64,000 nt of DNA, from assembly GCA_943736015.1 (NCBI GenBank), contig OX031068.1, forward strand, positions 33,476,296-33,540,295, read 5' to 3'. Below are positions 45,204 to 59,481 of the stretch, piece after piece. The notes under the pieces were generated by a model. It saw only the letters and a program-made list of their open reading frames with translations, had not been told where the DNA came from and did no database searches. The position numbers were made by a program, and so were the translations under genes. Within the stretch, counting starts at the first letter, position 1. Every line of letters begins with the position of its first letter. The DNA comes from Tridacna crocea (Eukaryota; Mollusca; Bivalvia; Cardiida; Cardiidae).

Positions 45204-47242
45204 AAAAGGCATCATTGTGCGGTAAAAGGTTAATAAGAATAAACAGATATTCCCCCCCTTCCCATCAGCCAATCAAATCTCTTCCCTCTCTGAAATTATC
45301 CAATCAGAGAAGCTTTAAGGAAATCAGAATGAAAACCAACAGCCAATCAGAGAAGACTTTAGAAATTTCAACAGCCAATCAGAGAGCTTTAAATTCGCGC
45401 CAAAATGGCGCCCTAATTTATCGATTTAAAACAGTAAAAAAAACGGCATAAAAGTGGATTTAAAGTCTTCTTTAAAGGCTGCTGTGCAGTCCTTGGCAAA
45501 CTGCCATCCACACATGCCAGATTTCATTGAATATGGGCACACATTTAAGAAAATAGGGGCGTAGAAGGCCATGTTTTGGTCTTTTCATGCCTCTTGCAAG
45601 AATTACTTCCCTTTATTCCTCGATGCACCCCCCCCTCCCCAGCTCATATGTTTTGGTCTTTTCAAGCCTCTTGCAAGAATTACTTCCCTTTAACCCTCGA
45701 TGCACCCCCCTCCCCAGCCCTTTACTGGATTTGCTTTTTTAACTCAGCCCACAAGAAATGCTGCACATTGAAACTTTCAATAGACCAAAGTGATCAATGT
45801 ACAGTGAAAAAAAAACAACAACAACAGAAATTAATGTGACAAGTGGCTAAAAAAAGACTGAAAACTCTTTTCAGTTACTTCCTATTGCATATATCAAACA
45901 ATGGCAATTGAATTGTAATTTTTCTAATCTCTTCAATCCGCAACAAGAAACCCAGTTACATTGACTACCATCTCATGTTTTGGTCTTTTCAAGCCCCTTG
46001 CAAGAATTACTTCCCTTTAACCCTCGATGCACCCCCCCCTTCCCAGCCCTTTACTTGATTTGCTTTTCTAACCCGGCCCACAAGAAATGCTGCACATTGA
46101 AACTTTCAATAGACCAAGGTGATCAATGTACAGTGTAAAAAGAAAAACCAGAAATTAATGCGACAAGTGGCTAAAAAAGGACTGAAAACTCTTTCAGTTA
46201 CTTCCTATTGCATATATCAAACAATGGCAACTGAAGTGTAATTTTTCTAATCTCTTCAAACCGCAACAAGAAACCCAGTTACGTTGACTACCGTCACATA
46301 TGTGCCAGTTACGCTCATGCGAAAACCCCAGAAAATAATGCGACAAGTGGCTAAAAAATGACTGAAAGCTCTTTCAGGAGCAACTGCTTCTTATTGCATA
46401 AATCAAACAAAAGGAACTAAATTTTCGAGGTGTATTTTTTTTCTCCAATCTCTTTATACCGTGACGAGAAATCCATTTACGTTGACTACCGTCTCATAGG
46501 TGCCGGTTACGTGCCCGCGAAAATCGAATTACAGAACATTTCATAGCAGACGACACCTGTTGCTTAATAGGTCAAATATAGGGAACTTAGTTTCTAATAT
46601 CTGTTTTTTATTTCTGCAATCTTTTTTTACCCCGACAACAAACCCTTTTAGGTTGTCTGTTGTCTCGCAGGTGCCACTTACATACCCGCAAAAACATGAA
46701 AAATCGACTTACGGAATATTTTATAGCAGACGCCAACTGTTGCTTAAGTCAATTATATGGATTTTTTTTTTCTTTTTCTCTCACTAGGGCCATTGGTTTG
46801 GTTACGGTGACCATCTCACGCATACGTGACTGTTACGTGCTGCGCATAAAATCGTAAAATCAACTTCAACACTTTATGAGGCAACTGATACCTATTGTAC
46901 AATTCAATGACAGGTAAACAAAATTTTTCCCTGTTTTCTTACCAGGGTCATGAAAACATTGAACCAATTTTGACGACCGCGCGAGTCAAAAGTCAATTTT
47001 ATGTTTAATCGCTGCGCAAAAATATAAAATTCCGAAGCAACCGTTTGCTGTTGCGGAAACTTTCTATGATAAAAAAAATCTAGAAGTAGGCCATAAAGAT
47101 ACAATAAGATGTAAGAATAACTAAAAATCAATTCCTTCTTTGATAGGGTAGAAAACATTGTGGGAAAAGGAGAAAATGCTGGTAACCTGCATTGTCTCCT
47201 TTCCTCAGATTATTTTCAAAAGCCTTCTCTTTCAGGGGTGTT
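45204..47242 (+). repeat. Satellite unit 16 (class D)
   Basis: A8, AATAGGTC, GCGCAT, GTCA. The A-rich tract has an extra CAA, as in unit 21. Confidence 0.95.
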
Positions 47243-49281
47243 AAAAGGCATCATTGTGCGGTAAAAGGTTAATAAGAATAAACAGATATTCCCCCCCTTC
47301 CCATCAGCCAATCAAATCTCTTCCCTCTCTGAAATTATCCAATCAGAGAAGCTTTAAGGAAATCAGAATGAAAACCAACAGCCAATCAGAGAAGACTTTA
47401 GAAATTTCAACAGCCAATCAGAGAGCTTTAAATTCGCGCCAAAATGGCGCCCTAATTTATCGATTTAAAACAGTAAAAAAAACGGCATAAAAGTGGATTT
47501 AAAGTCTTCTTTAAAGGCTGCTGTGCAGTCCTTGGCAAACTGCCATCCACACATGCCAGATTTCATTGAATATGGGCACACATTTAAGAAAATAGGGGCG
47601 TAGAAGGCCATGTTTTGGTCTTTTCATGCCTCTTGCAAGAATTACTTCCCTTTATTCCTCGATGCACCCCCCCCTCCCCAGCTCATATGTTTTGGTCTTT
47701 TCAAGCCTCTTGCAAGAATTACTTCCCTTTAACCCTCGATGCACCCCCCTCCCCAGCCCTTTACTGGATTTGCTTTTTTAACTCAGCCCACAAGAAATGC
47801 TGCACATTGAAACTTTCAATAGACCAAAGTGATCAATGTACAGTGAAAAAAAAAAAACAACAACAGAAATTAATGTGACAAGTGGCTAAAAAAAGACTGA
47901 AAACTCTTTTCAGTTACTTCCTATTGCATATATCAAACAATGGCAATTGAATTGTAATTTTTCTAATCTCTTCAATCCGCAACAAGAAACCCAGTTACAT
48001 TGACTACCATCTCATGTTTTGGTCTTTTCAAGCCCCTTGCAAGAATTACTTCCCTTTAACCCTCGATGCACCCCCCCCTTCCCAGCCCTTTACTTGATTT
48101 GCTTTTCTAACCCGGCCCACAAGAAATGCTGCACATTGAAACTTTCAATAGACCAAGGTGATCAATGTACAGTGTAAAAAGAAAAACCAGAAATTAATGC
48201 GACAAGTGGCTAAAAAAGGACTGAAAACTCTTTCAGTTACTTCCTATTGCATATATCAAACAATGGCAACTGAAGTGTAATTTTTCTAATCTCTTCAAAC
48301 CGCAACAAGAAACCCAGTTACGTTGACTACCGTCACATATGTGCCAGTTACGCTCATGCGAAAACCCCAGAAAATAATGCGACAAGTGGCTAAAAAATGA
48401 CTGAAAGCTCTTTCAGGAGCAACTGCTTCTTATTGCATAAATCAAACAAAAGGAACTAAATTTTCGAGGTGTATTTTTTTTCTCCAATCTCTTTATACCG
48501 TGACGAGAAATCCATTTACGTTGACTACCGTCTCATAGGTGCCGGTTACGTGCCCGCGAAAATCGAATTACAGAACATTTCATAGCAGACGACACCTGTT
48601 GCTTAATAGGTCAAATATAGGGAACTTAGTTTCTAATATCTGTTTTTTATTTCTGCAATCTTTTTTTACCCCGACAACAAACCCTTTTAGGTTGTCTGTT
48701 GTCTCGCAGGTGCCACTTACATACCCGCAAAAACATGAAAAATCGACTTACGGAATATTTTATAGCAGACGCCAACTGTTGCTTAAGTCAATTATATGGA
48801 TTTTTTTTTTCTTTTTCTCTCACTAGGGCCATTGGTTTGGTTACGGTGACCATCTCACGCATACGTGACTGTTACGTGCTGCGCATAAAATCGTAAAATC
48901 AACTTCAACACTTTATGAGGCAACTGATACCTATTGTACAATTCAATGACAGGTAAACAAAATTTTTCCCTGTTTTCTTACCAGGGTCATGAAAACATTG
49001 AACCAATTTTGACGACCGCGCGAGTCAAAAGTCAATTTTATGTTTAATCGCTGCGCAAAAATATAAAATTCCGAAGCAACCGTTTGCTGTTGCGGAAACT
49101 TTCTATGATAAAAAAAATCTAGAAGTAGGCCATAAAGATACAATAAGATGTAAGAATAACTAAAAATCAATTCCTTCTTTGATAGGGTAGAAAACATTGT
49201 GGGAAAAGGAGAAAATGCTGGTAACCTGCATTGTCTCCTTTCCTCAGATTATTTTCAAAAGCCTTCTCTTTCAGGGGTGTT
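47243..49281 (+). repeat. Satellite unit 17 (class D)
   Basis: Class D reference, 2039 bp. Confidence 0.95.
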
Positions 49282-51320
49282 AAAAGGCATCATTGTGCGG
49301 TAAAAGGTTAATAAGAATAAACAGATATTCCCCCCCTTCCCATCAGCCAATCAAATCTCTTCCCTCTCTGAAATTATCCAATCAGAGAAGCTTTAAGGAA
49401 ATCAGAATGAAAACCAACAGCCAATCAGAGAAGACTTTAGAAATTTCAACAGCCAATCAGAGAGCTTTAAATTCGCGCCAAAATGGCGCCCTAATTTATC
49501 GATTTAAAACAGTAAAAAAAACGGCATAAAAGTGGATTTAAAGTCTTCTTTAAAGGCTGCTGTGCAGTCCTTGGCAAACTGCCATCCACACATGCCAGAT
49601 TTCATTGAATATGGGCACACATTTAAGAAAATAGGGGCGTAGAAGGCCATGTTTTGGTCTTTTCATGCCTCTTGCAAGAATTACTTCCCTTTATTCCTCG
49701 ATGCACCCCCCCCTCCCCAGCTCATATGTTTTGGTCTTTTCAAGCCTCTTGCAAGAATTACTTCCCTTTAACCCTCGATGCACCCCCCTCCCCAGCCCTT
49801 TACTGGATTTGCTTTTTTAACTCAGCCCACAAGAAATGCTGCACATTGAAACTTTCAATAGACCAAAGTGATCAATGTACAGTGAAAAAAAAAAAACAAC
49901 AACAGAAATTAATGTGACAAGTGGCTAAAAAAAGACTGAAAACTCTTTTCAGTTACTTCCTATTGCATATATCAAACAATGGCAATTGAATTGTAATTTT
50001 TCTAATCTCTTCAATCCGCAACAAGAAACCCAGTTACATTGACTACCATCTCATGTTTTGGTCTTTTCAAGCCCCTTGCAAGAATTACTTCCCTTTAACC
50101 CTCGATGCACCCCCCCCTTCCCAGCCCTTTACTTGATTTGCTTTTCTAACCCGGCCCACAAGAAATGCTGCACATTGAAACTTTCAATAGACCAAGGTGA
50201 TCAATGTACAGTGTAAAAAGAAAAACCAGAAATTAATGCGACAAGTGGCTAAAAAAGGACTGAAAACTCTTTCAGTTACTTCCTATTGCATATATCAAAC
50301 AATGGCAACTGAAGTGTAATTTTTCTAATCTCTTCAAACCGCAACAAGAAACCCAGTTACGTTGACTACCGTCACATATGTGCCAGTTACGCTCATGCGA
50401 AAACCCCAGAAAATAATGCGACAAGTGGCTAAAAAATGACTGAAAGCTCTTTCAGGAGCAACTGCTTCTTATTGCATAAATCAAACAAAAGGAACTAAAT
50501 TTTCGAGGTGTATTTTTTTTCTCCAATCTCTTTATACCGTGACGAGAAATCCATTTACGTTGACTACCGTCTCATAGGTGCCGGTTACGTGCCCGCGAAA
50601 ATCGAATTACAGAACATTTCATAGCAGACGACACCTGTTGCTTAATAGGTCAAATATAGGGAACTTAGTTTCTAATATCTGTTTTTTATTTCTGCAATCT
50701 TTTTTTACCCCGACAACAAACCCTTTTAGGTTGTCTGTTGTCTCGCAGGTGCCACTTACATACCCGCAAAAACATGAAAAATCGACTTACGGAATATTTT
50801 ATAGCAGACGCCAACTGTTGCTTAAGTCAATTATATGGATTTTTTTTTTCTTTTTCTCTCACTAGGGCCATTGGTTTGGTTACGGTGACCATCTCACGCA
50901 TACGTGACTGTTACGTGCTGCGCATAAAATCGTAAAATCAACTTCAACACTTTATGAGGCAACTGATACCTATTGTACAATTCAATGACAGGTAAACAAA
51001 ATTTTTCCCTGTTTTCTTACCAGGGTCATGAAAACATTGAACCAATTTTGACGACCGCGCGAGTCAAAAGTCAATTTTATGTTTAATCGCTGCGCAAAAA
51101 TATAAAATTCCGAAGCAACCGTTTGCTGTTGCGGAAACTTTCTATGATAAAAAAAATCTAGAAGTAGGCCATAAAGATACAATAAGATGTAAGAATAACT
51201 AAAAATCAATTCCTTCTTTGATAGGGTAGAAAACATTGTGGGAAAAGGAGAAAATGCTGGTAACCTGCATTGTCTCCTTTCCTCAGATTATTTTCAAAAG
51301 CCTTCTCTTTCAGGGGTGTT
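49282..51320 (+). repeat. Satellite unit 18 (class D)
   Basis: No difference from unit 17 at the diagnostic sites. Confidence 0.95.
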
Positions 51321-53359
51321 AAAAGGCATCATTGTGCGGTAAAAGGTTAATAAGAATAAACAGATATTCCCCCCCTTCCCATCAGCCAATCAAATCTCTT
51401 CCCTCTCTGAAATTATCCAATCAGAGAAGCTTTAAGGAAATCAGAATGAAAACCAACAGCCAATCAGAGAAGACTTTAGAAATTTCAACAGCCAATCAGA
51501 GAGCTTTAAATTCGCGCCAAAATGGCGCCCTAATTTATCGATTTAAAACAGTAAAAAAAACGGCATAAAAGTGGATTTAAAGTCTTCTTTAAAGGCTGCT
51601 GTGCAGTCCTTGGCAAACTGCCATCCACACATGCCAGATTTCATTGAATATGGGCACACATTTAAGAAAATAGGGGCGTAGAAGGCCATGTTTTGGTCTT
51701 TTCATGCCTCTTGCAAGAATTACTTCCCTTTATTCCTCGATGCACCCCCCCCTCCCCAGCTCATATGTTTTGGTCTTTTCAAGCCTCTTGCAAGAATTAC
51801 TTCCCTTTAACCCTCGATGCACCCCCCTCCCCAGCCCTTTACTGGATTTGCTTTTTTAACTCAGCCCACAAGAAATGCTGCACATTGAAACTTTCAATAG
51901 ACCAAAGTGATCAATGTACAGTGAAAAAAAAAAAACAACAACAGAAATTAATGTGACAAGTGGCTAAAAAAAGACTGAAAACTCTTTTCAGTTACTTCCT
52001 ATTGCATATATCAAACAATGGCAATTGAATTGTAATTTTTCTAATCTCTTCAATCCGCAACAAGAAACCCAGTTACATTGACTACCATCTCATGTTTTGG
52101 TCTTTTCAAGCCCCTTGCAAGAATTACTTCCCTTTAACCCTCGATGCACCCCCCCCTTCCCAGCCCTTTACTTGATTTGCTTTTCTAACCCGGCCCACAA
52201 GAAATGCTGCACATTGAAACTTTCAATAGACCAAGGTGATCAATGTACAGTGTAAAAAGAAAAACCAGAAATTAATGCGACAAGTGGCTAAAAAAGGACT
52301 GAAAACTCTTTCAGTTACTTCCTATTGCATATATCAAACAATGGCAACTGAAGTGTAATTTTTCTAATCTCTTCAAACCGCAACAAGAAACCCAGTTACG
52401 TTGACTACCGTCACATATGTGCCAGTTACGCTCATGCGAAAACCCCAGAAAATAATGCGACAAGTGGCTAAAAAATGACTGAAAGCTCTTTCAGGAGCAA
52501 CTGCTTCTTATTGCATAAATCAAACAAAAGGAACTAAATTTTCGAGGTGTATTTTTTTTCTCCAATCTCTTTATACCGTGACGAGAAATCCATTTACGTT
52601 GACTACCGTCTCATAGGTGCCGGTTACGTGCCCGCGAAAATCGAATTACAGAACATTTCATAGCAGACGACACCTGTTGCTTAATAGGTCAAATATAGGG
52701 AACTTAGTTTCTAATATCTGTTTTTTATTTCTGCAATCTTTTTTTACCCCGACAACAAACCCTTTTAGGTTGTCTGTTGTCTCGCAGGTGCCACTTACAT
52801 ACCCGCAAAAACATGAAAAATCGACTTACGGAATATTTTATAGCAGACGCCAACTGTTGCTTAAGTCAATTATATGGATTTTTTTTTTCTTTTTCTCTCA
52901 CTAGGGCCATTGGTTTGGTTACGGTGACCATCTCACGCATACGTGACTGTTACGTGCTGCGCATAAAATCGTAAAATCAACTTCAACACTTTATGAGGCA
53001 ACTGATACCTATTGTACAATTCAATGACAGGTAAACAAAATTTTTCCCTGTTTTCTTACCAGGGTCATGAAAACATTGAACCAATTTTGACGACCGCGCG
53101 AGTCAAAAGTCAATTTTATGTTTAATCGCTGCGCAAAAATATAAAATTCCGAAGCAACCGTTTGCTGTTGCGGAAACTTTCTATGATAAAAAAAATCTAG
53201 AAGTAGGCCATAAAGATACAATAAGATGTAAGAATAACTAAAAATCAATTCCTTCTTTGATAGGGTAGAAAACATTGTGGGAAAAGGAGAAAATGCTGGT
53301 AACCTGCATTGTCTCCTTTCCTCAGATTATTTTCAAAAGCCTTCTCTTTCAGGGGTGTT
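51321..53359 (+). repeat. Satellite unit 19 (class D)
   Basis: No difference from unit 17 at the diagnostic sites. Confidence 0.95.
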
Positions 53360-55398
53360 AAAAGGCATCATTGTGCGGTAAAAGGTTAATAAGAATAAAC
53401 AGATATTCCCCCCCTTCCCATCAGCCAATCAAATCTCTTCCCTCTCTGAAATTATCCAATCAGAGAAGCTTTAAGGAAATCAGAATGAAAACCAACAGCC
53501 AATCAGAGAAGACTTTAGAAATTTCAACAGCCAATCAGAGAGCTTTAAATTCGCGCCAAAATGGCGCCCTAATTTATCGATTTAAAACAGTAAAAAAAAC
53601 GGCATAAAAGTGGATTTAAAGTCTTCTTTAAAGGCTGCTGTGCAGTCCTTGGCAAACTGCCATCCACACATGCCAGATTTCATTGAATATGGGCACACAT
53701 TTAAGAAAATAGGGGCGTAGAAGGCCATGTTTTGGTCTTTTCATGCCTCTTGCAAGAATTACTTCCCTTTATTCCTCGATGCACCCCCCCCTCCCCAGCT
53801 CATATGTTTTGGTCTTTTCAAGCCTCTTGCAAGAATTACTTCCCTTTAACCCTCGATGCACCCCCCTCCCCAGCCCTTTACTGGATTTGCTTTTTTAACT
53901 CAGCCCACAAGAAATGCTGCACATTGAAACTTTCAATAGACCAAAGTGATCAATGTACAGTGAAAAAAAAAAAACAACAACAGAAATTAATGTGACAAGT
54001 GGCTAAAAAAAGACTGAAAACTCTTTTCAGTTACTTCCTATTGCATATATCAAACAATGGCAATTGAATTGTAATTTTTCTAATCTCTTCAATCCGCAAC
54101 AAGAAACCCAGTTACATTGACTACCATCTCATGTTTTGGTCTTTTCAAGCCCCTTGCAAGAATTACTTCCCTTTAACCCTCGATGCACCCCCCCCTTCCC
54201 AGCCCTTTACTTGATTTGCTTTTCTAACCCGGCCCACAAGAAATGCTGCACATTGAAACTTTCAATAGACCAAGGTGATCAATGTACAGTGTAAAAAGAA
54301 AAACCAGAAATTAATGCGACAAGTGGCTAAAAAAGGACTGAAAACTCTTTCAGTTACTTCCTATTGCATATATCAAACAATGGCAACTGAAGTGTAATTT
54401 TTCTAATCTCTTCAAACCGCAACAAGAAACCCAGTTACGTTGACTACCGTCACATATGTGCCAGTTACGCTCATGCGAAAACCCCAGAAAATAATGCGAC
54501 AAGTGGCTAAAAAATGACTGAAAGCTCTTTCAGGAGCAACTGCTTCTTATTGCATAAATCAAACAAAAGGAACTAAATTTTCGAGGTGTATTTTTTTTCT
54601 CCAATCTCTTTATACCGTGACGAGAAATCCATTTACGTTGACTACCGTCTCATAGGTGCCGGTTACGTGCCCGCGAAAATCGAATTACAGAACATTTCAT
54701 AGCAGACGACACCTGTTGCTTAATAGGTCAAATATAGGGAACTTAGTTTCTAATATCTGTTTTTTATTTCTGCAATCTTTTTTTACCCCGACAACAAACC
54801 CTTTTAGGTTGTCTGTTGTCTCGCAGGTGCCACTTACATACCCGCAAAAACATGAAAAATCGACTTACGGAATATTTTATAGCAGACGCCAACTGTTGCT
54901 TAAGTCAATTATATGGATTTTTTTTTTCTTTTTCTCTCACTAGGGCCATTGGTTTGGTTACGGTGACCATCTCACGCATACGTGACTGTTACGTGCTGCG
55001 CATAAAATCGTAAAATCAACTTCAACACTTTATGAGGCAACTGATACCTATTGTACAATTCAATGACAGGTAAACAAAATTTTTCCCTGTTTTCTTACCA
55101 GGGTCATGAAAACATTGAACCAATTTTGACGACCGCGCGAGTCAAAAGTCAATTTTATGTTTAATCGCTGCGCAAAAATATAAAATTCCGAAGCAACCGT
55201 TTGCTGTTGCGGAAACTTTCTATGATAAAAAAAATCTAGAAGTAGGCCATAAAGATACAATAAGATGTAAGAATAACTAAAAATCAATTCCTTCTTTGAT
55301 AGGGTAGAAAACATTGTGGGAAAAGGAGAAAATGCTGGTAACCTGCATTGTCTCCTTTCCTCAGATTATTTTCAAAAGCCTTCTCTTTCAGGGGTGTT
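53360..55398 (+). repeat. Satellite unit 20 (class D)
   Basis: No difference from unit 17 at the diagnostic sites. Confidence 0.95.
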
Positions 55399-57443
55399 AA
55401 AAGGCATCATTGTGCGGTAAAAGGTTAATAAGAATAAACAGATATTCCCCCCCTTCCCATCAGCCAATCAAATCTCTTCCCTCTCTGAAATTATCCAATC
55501 AGAGAAGCTTTAAGGAAATCAGAATGAAAACCAACAGCCAATCAGAGAAGACTTTAGAAATTTCAACAGCCAATCAGAGAGCTTTAAATTCGCGCCAAAA
55601 TGGCGCCCTAATTTATCGATTTAAAACAGTAAAAAAAACGGCATAAAAGTGGATTTAAAGTCTTCTTTAAAGGCTGCTGTGCAGTCCTTGGCAAACTGCC
55701 ATCCACACATGCCAGATTTCATTGAATATGGGCACACATTTAAGAAAATAGGGGCGTAGAAGGCCATGTTTTGGTCTTTTCATGCCTCTTGCAAGAATTA
55801 CTTCCCTTTATTCCTCGATGCACCCCCCCCTCCCCAGCTCATATGTTTTGGTCTTTTCAAGCCTCTTGCAAGAATTACTTCCCTTTAACCCTCGATGCAC
55901 CCCCCTCCCCAGCCCTTTACTGGATTTGCTTTTTTAACTCAGCCCACAAGAAATGCTGCACATTGAAACTTTCAATAGACCAAAGTGATCAATGTACAGT
56001 GAAAAAAAAACAACAACAACAGAAATTAATGTGACAAGTGGCTAAAAAAAGACTGAAAACTCTTTTCAGTTACTTCCTATTGCATATATCAAACAATGGC
56101 AATTGAATTGTAATTTTTCTAATCTCTTCAATCCGCAACAAGAAACCCAGTTACATTGACTACCATCTCATGTTTTGGTCTTTTCAAGCCCCTTGCAAGA
56201 ATTACTTCCCTTTAACCCTCGATGCACCCCCCCCTTCCCAGCCCTTTACTTGATTTGCTTTTCTAACCCGGCCCACAAGAAATGCTGCACATTGAAACTT
56301 TCAATAGACCAAGGTGATCAATGTACAGTGTAAAAAGAAAAACCAGAAATTAATGCGACAAGTGGCTAAAAAAGGACTGAAAACTCTTTCAGTTACTTCC
56401 TATTGCATATATCAAACAATGGCAACTGAAGTGTAATTTTTCTAATCTCTTCAAACCGCAACAAGAAACCCAGTTACGTTGACTACCGTCACATATGTGC
56501 CAGTTACGCTCATGCGAAAACCCCAGAAAATAATGCGACAAGTGGCTAAAAAATGACTGAAAGCTCTTTCAGGAGCAACTGCTTCTTATTGCATAAATCA
56601 AACAAAAGGAACTAAATTTTCGAGGTGTATTTTTTTTCTCCAATCTCTTTATACCGTGACGAGAAATCCATTTACGTTGACTACCGTCTCATAGGTGCCG
56701 GTTACGTGCCCGCGAAAATCGAATTACAGAACATTTCATAGCAGACGACACCTGTTGCTTAATAGGTCAAATATAGGGAACTTAGTTTCTAATATCTGTT
56801 TTTTATTTCTGCAATCTTTTTTTACCCCGACAACAAACCCTTTTAGGTTGTCTGTTGTCTCGCAGGTGCCACTTACATACCCGCAAAAACATGAAAAATC
56901 GACTTACGGAATATTTTATAGCAGACGCCAACTGTTGCTTAAGTCAATTATATGGATTTTTTTTTTCTTTTTCTCTCACTAGGGCCATTGGTTTGGTTAC
57001 GGTGACCATCTCACGCATACGTGACTGTTACGTGCTGCGCATAAAATCGTAAAATCAACTTCAACACTTTATGAGGCAACTGATACCTATTGTACAATTC
57101 AATGACAGGTAAACAAAATTTTTCCCTGTTTTCTTACCAGGGTCATGAAAACATTGAACCAATTTTGACGACCGCGCGAGTCAAAAGTCAATTTTATGTT
57201 TAATCGCTGCGCAAAAATATAAAATTCCGAAGCAACCGTTTGCTGTTGCGGAAACTTTAACTTTCTATGATAAAAAAAATCTAGAAGTAGGCCATAAAGA
57301 TACAATAAGATGTAAGAATAACTAAAAATCAATTCCTTCTTTGATAGGGTAGAAAACATTGTGGGAAAAGGAGAAAATGCTGGTAACCTGCATTGTCTCC
57401 TTTCCTCAGATTATTTTCAAAAGCCTTCTCTTTCAGGGGTGTT
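55399..57443 (+). repeat. Satellite unit 21 (class D, 6-bp duplication)
   Basis: AACTTTAACTTTC near 57,254-57,266 is a tandem duplication of AACTTT, giving 2045 bp. It shares the extra CAA with unit 16, five units earlier. Confidence 0.95.
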
Positions 57444-59481
57444 AAAAGGCATCATTGTGCGGTAAAAGGTTAATAAGAATAAACAGATATTCCCCCCCTT
57501 CCCATCAGCCAATCAAATCTCTTCCCTCTCTGAAATTATCCAATCAGAGAAGCTTTAAGGAAATCAGAATGAAAACCAACAGCCAATCAGAGAAGACTTT
57601 AGAAATTTCAACAGCCAATCAGAGAGCTTTAAATTCGCGCCAAAATGGCGCCCTAATTTATCGATTTAAAACAGTAAAAAAAACGGCATAAAAGTGGATT
57701 TAAAGTCTTCTTTAAAGGCTGCTGTGCAGTCCTTGGCAAACTGCCATCCACACATGCCAGATTTCATTGAATATGGGCACACATTTAAGAAAATAGGGGC
57801 GTAGAAGGCCATGTTTTGGTCTTTTCATGCCTCTTGCAAGAATTACTTCCCTTTATTCCTCGATGCACCCCCCCCTCCCCAGCTCATATGTTTTGGTCTT
57901 TTCAAGCCTCTTGCAAGAATTACTTCCCTTTAACCCTCGATGCACCCCCCTCCCCAGCCCTTTACTGGATTTGCTTTTTTAACTCAGCCCACAAGAAATG
58001 CTGCACATTGAAACTTTCAATAGACCAAAGTGATCAATGTACAGTGAAAAAAAAAAACAACAACAGAAATTAATGTGACAAGTGGCTAAAAAAAGACTGA
58101 AAACTCTTTTCAGTTACTTCCTATTGCATATATCAAATAATGGCAATTGAATTGTAATTTTTCTAATCTCTTCAATCCGCAACAAGAAACCCAGTTACAT
58201 TGACTACCATCTCATGTTTTGGTCTTTTCAAGCCCCTTGCAAGAATTACTTCCCTTTAACCCTCGATGCACCCCCCCCTTCCCAGCCCTTTACTTGATTT
58301 GCTTTTCTAACCCGGCCCACAAGAAATGCTGCACATTGAAACTTTCAATAGACCAAGGTGATCAATGTACAGTGTAAAAAGAAAAACCAGAAATTAATGC
58401 GACAAGTGGCTAAAAAAGGACTGAAAACTCTTTCAGTTACTTCCTATTGCATATATCAAACAATGGCAACTGAAGTGTAATTTTTCTAATCTCTTCAAAC
58501 CGCAACAAGAAACCCAGTTACGTTGACTACCGTCACATATGTGCCAGTTACGCTCATGCGAAAACCCCAGAAAATAATACGACAAGTGGCTAAAAAATGA
58601 CTGAAAGCTCTTTCAGGAGCAACTGCTTCTTATTGCATAAATCAAACAAAAGGAACTAAATTTTCGAGGTGTATTTTTTTTCTCCAATCTCTTTATACCG
58701 TGACGAGAAATCCATTTACGTTGACTACCGTCTCATAGGTGCCGGTTACGTGCCCGCGAAAATCGAATTACAGAACATTTCATAGCAGACGACACCTGTT
58801 GCTTAATAGGTCAAATATAGGGAACTTAGTTTCTAATATCTGTTTTTTATTTCTGCAATCTTTTTTTACCCCGACAACAAACCCTTTTAGGTTGTCTGTT
58901 GTCTCGCAGGTGCCACTTACATACCCGCAAAAACATGAAAAATCGACTTACGGAATATTTTATAGCAGACGCCAACTGTTGCTTAAGTCAATTATATGGA
59001 TTTTTTTTTTCTTTTTCTCTCACTAGGGCCATTGGTTTGGTTACGGTGACCATCTCACGCATACGTGACTGTTACGTGCTGCGCATAAAATCGTAAAATC
59101 AACTTCAACACTTTATGAGGCAACTGATACCTATTGTACAATTCAATGACAGGTAAACAAAATTTTTCCCTGTTTTCTTACCAGGGTCATGAAAACATTG
59201 AACCAATTTTGACGACCGCGCGAGTCAAAAGTCAATTTTATGTTTAATCGCTGCGCAAAAATATAAAATTCCGAAGCAACCGTTTGCTGTTGCGGAAACT
59301 TTCTATGATAAAAAAAATCTAGAAGTAGGCCATAAAGATACAATAAGATGTAAGAATAACTAAAAATCAATTCCTTCTTTGATAGGGTAGAAAACATTGT
59401 GGGAAAAGGAGAAAATGCTGGTAACCTGCATTGTCTCCTTTCCTCAGATTATTTTCAAAAGCCTTCTCTTTCAGGGGTGTT
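57444..59481 (+). repeat. Satellite unit 22 (class D, edge variants)
   Basis: TCAAATAATGG (C to T, shared with unit 23) and a private AATAATACGAC near 58,578. Confidence 0.95.
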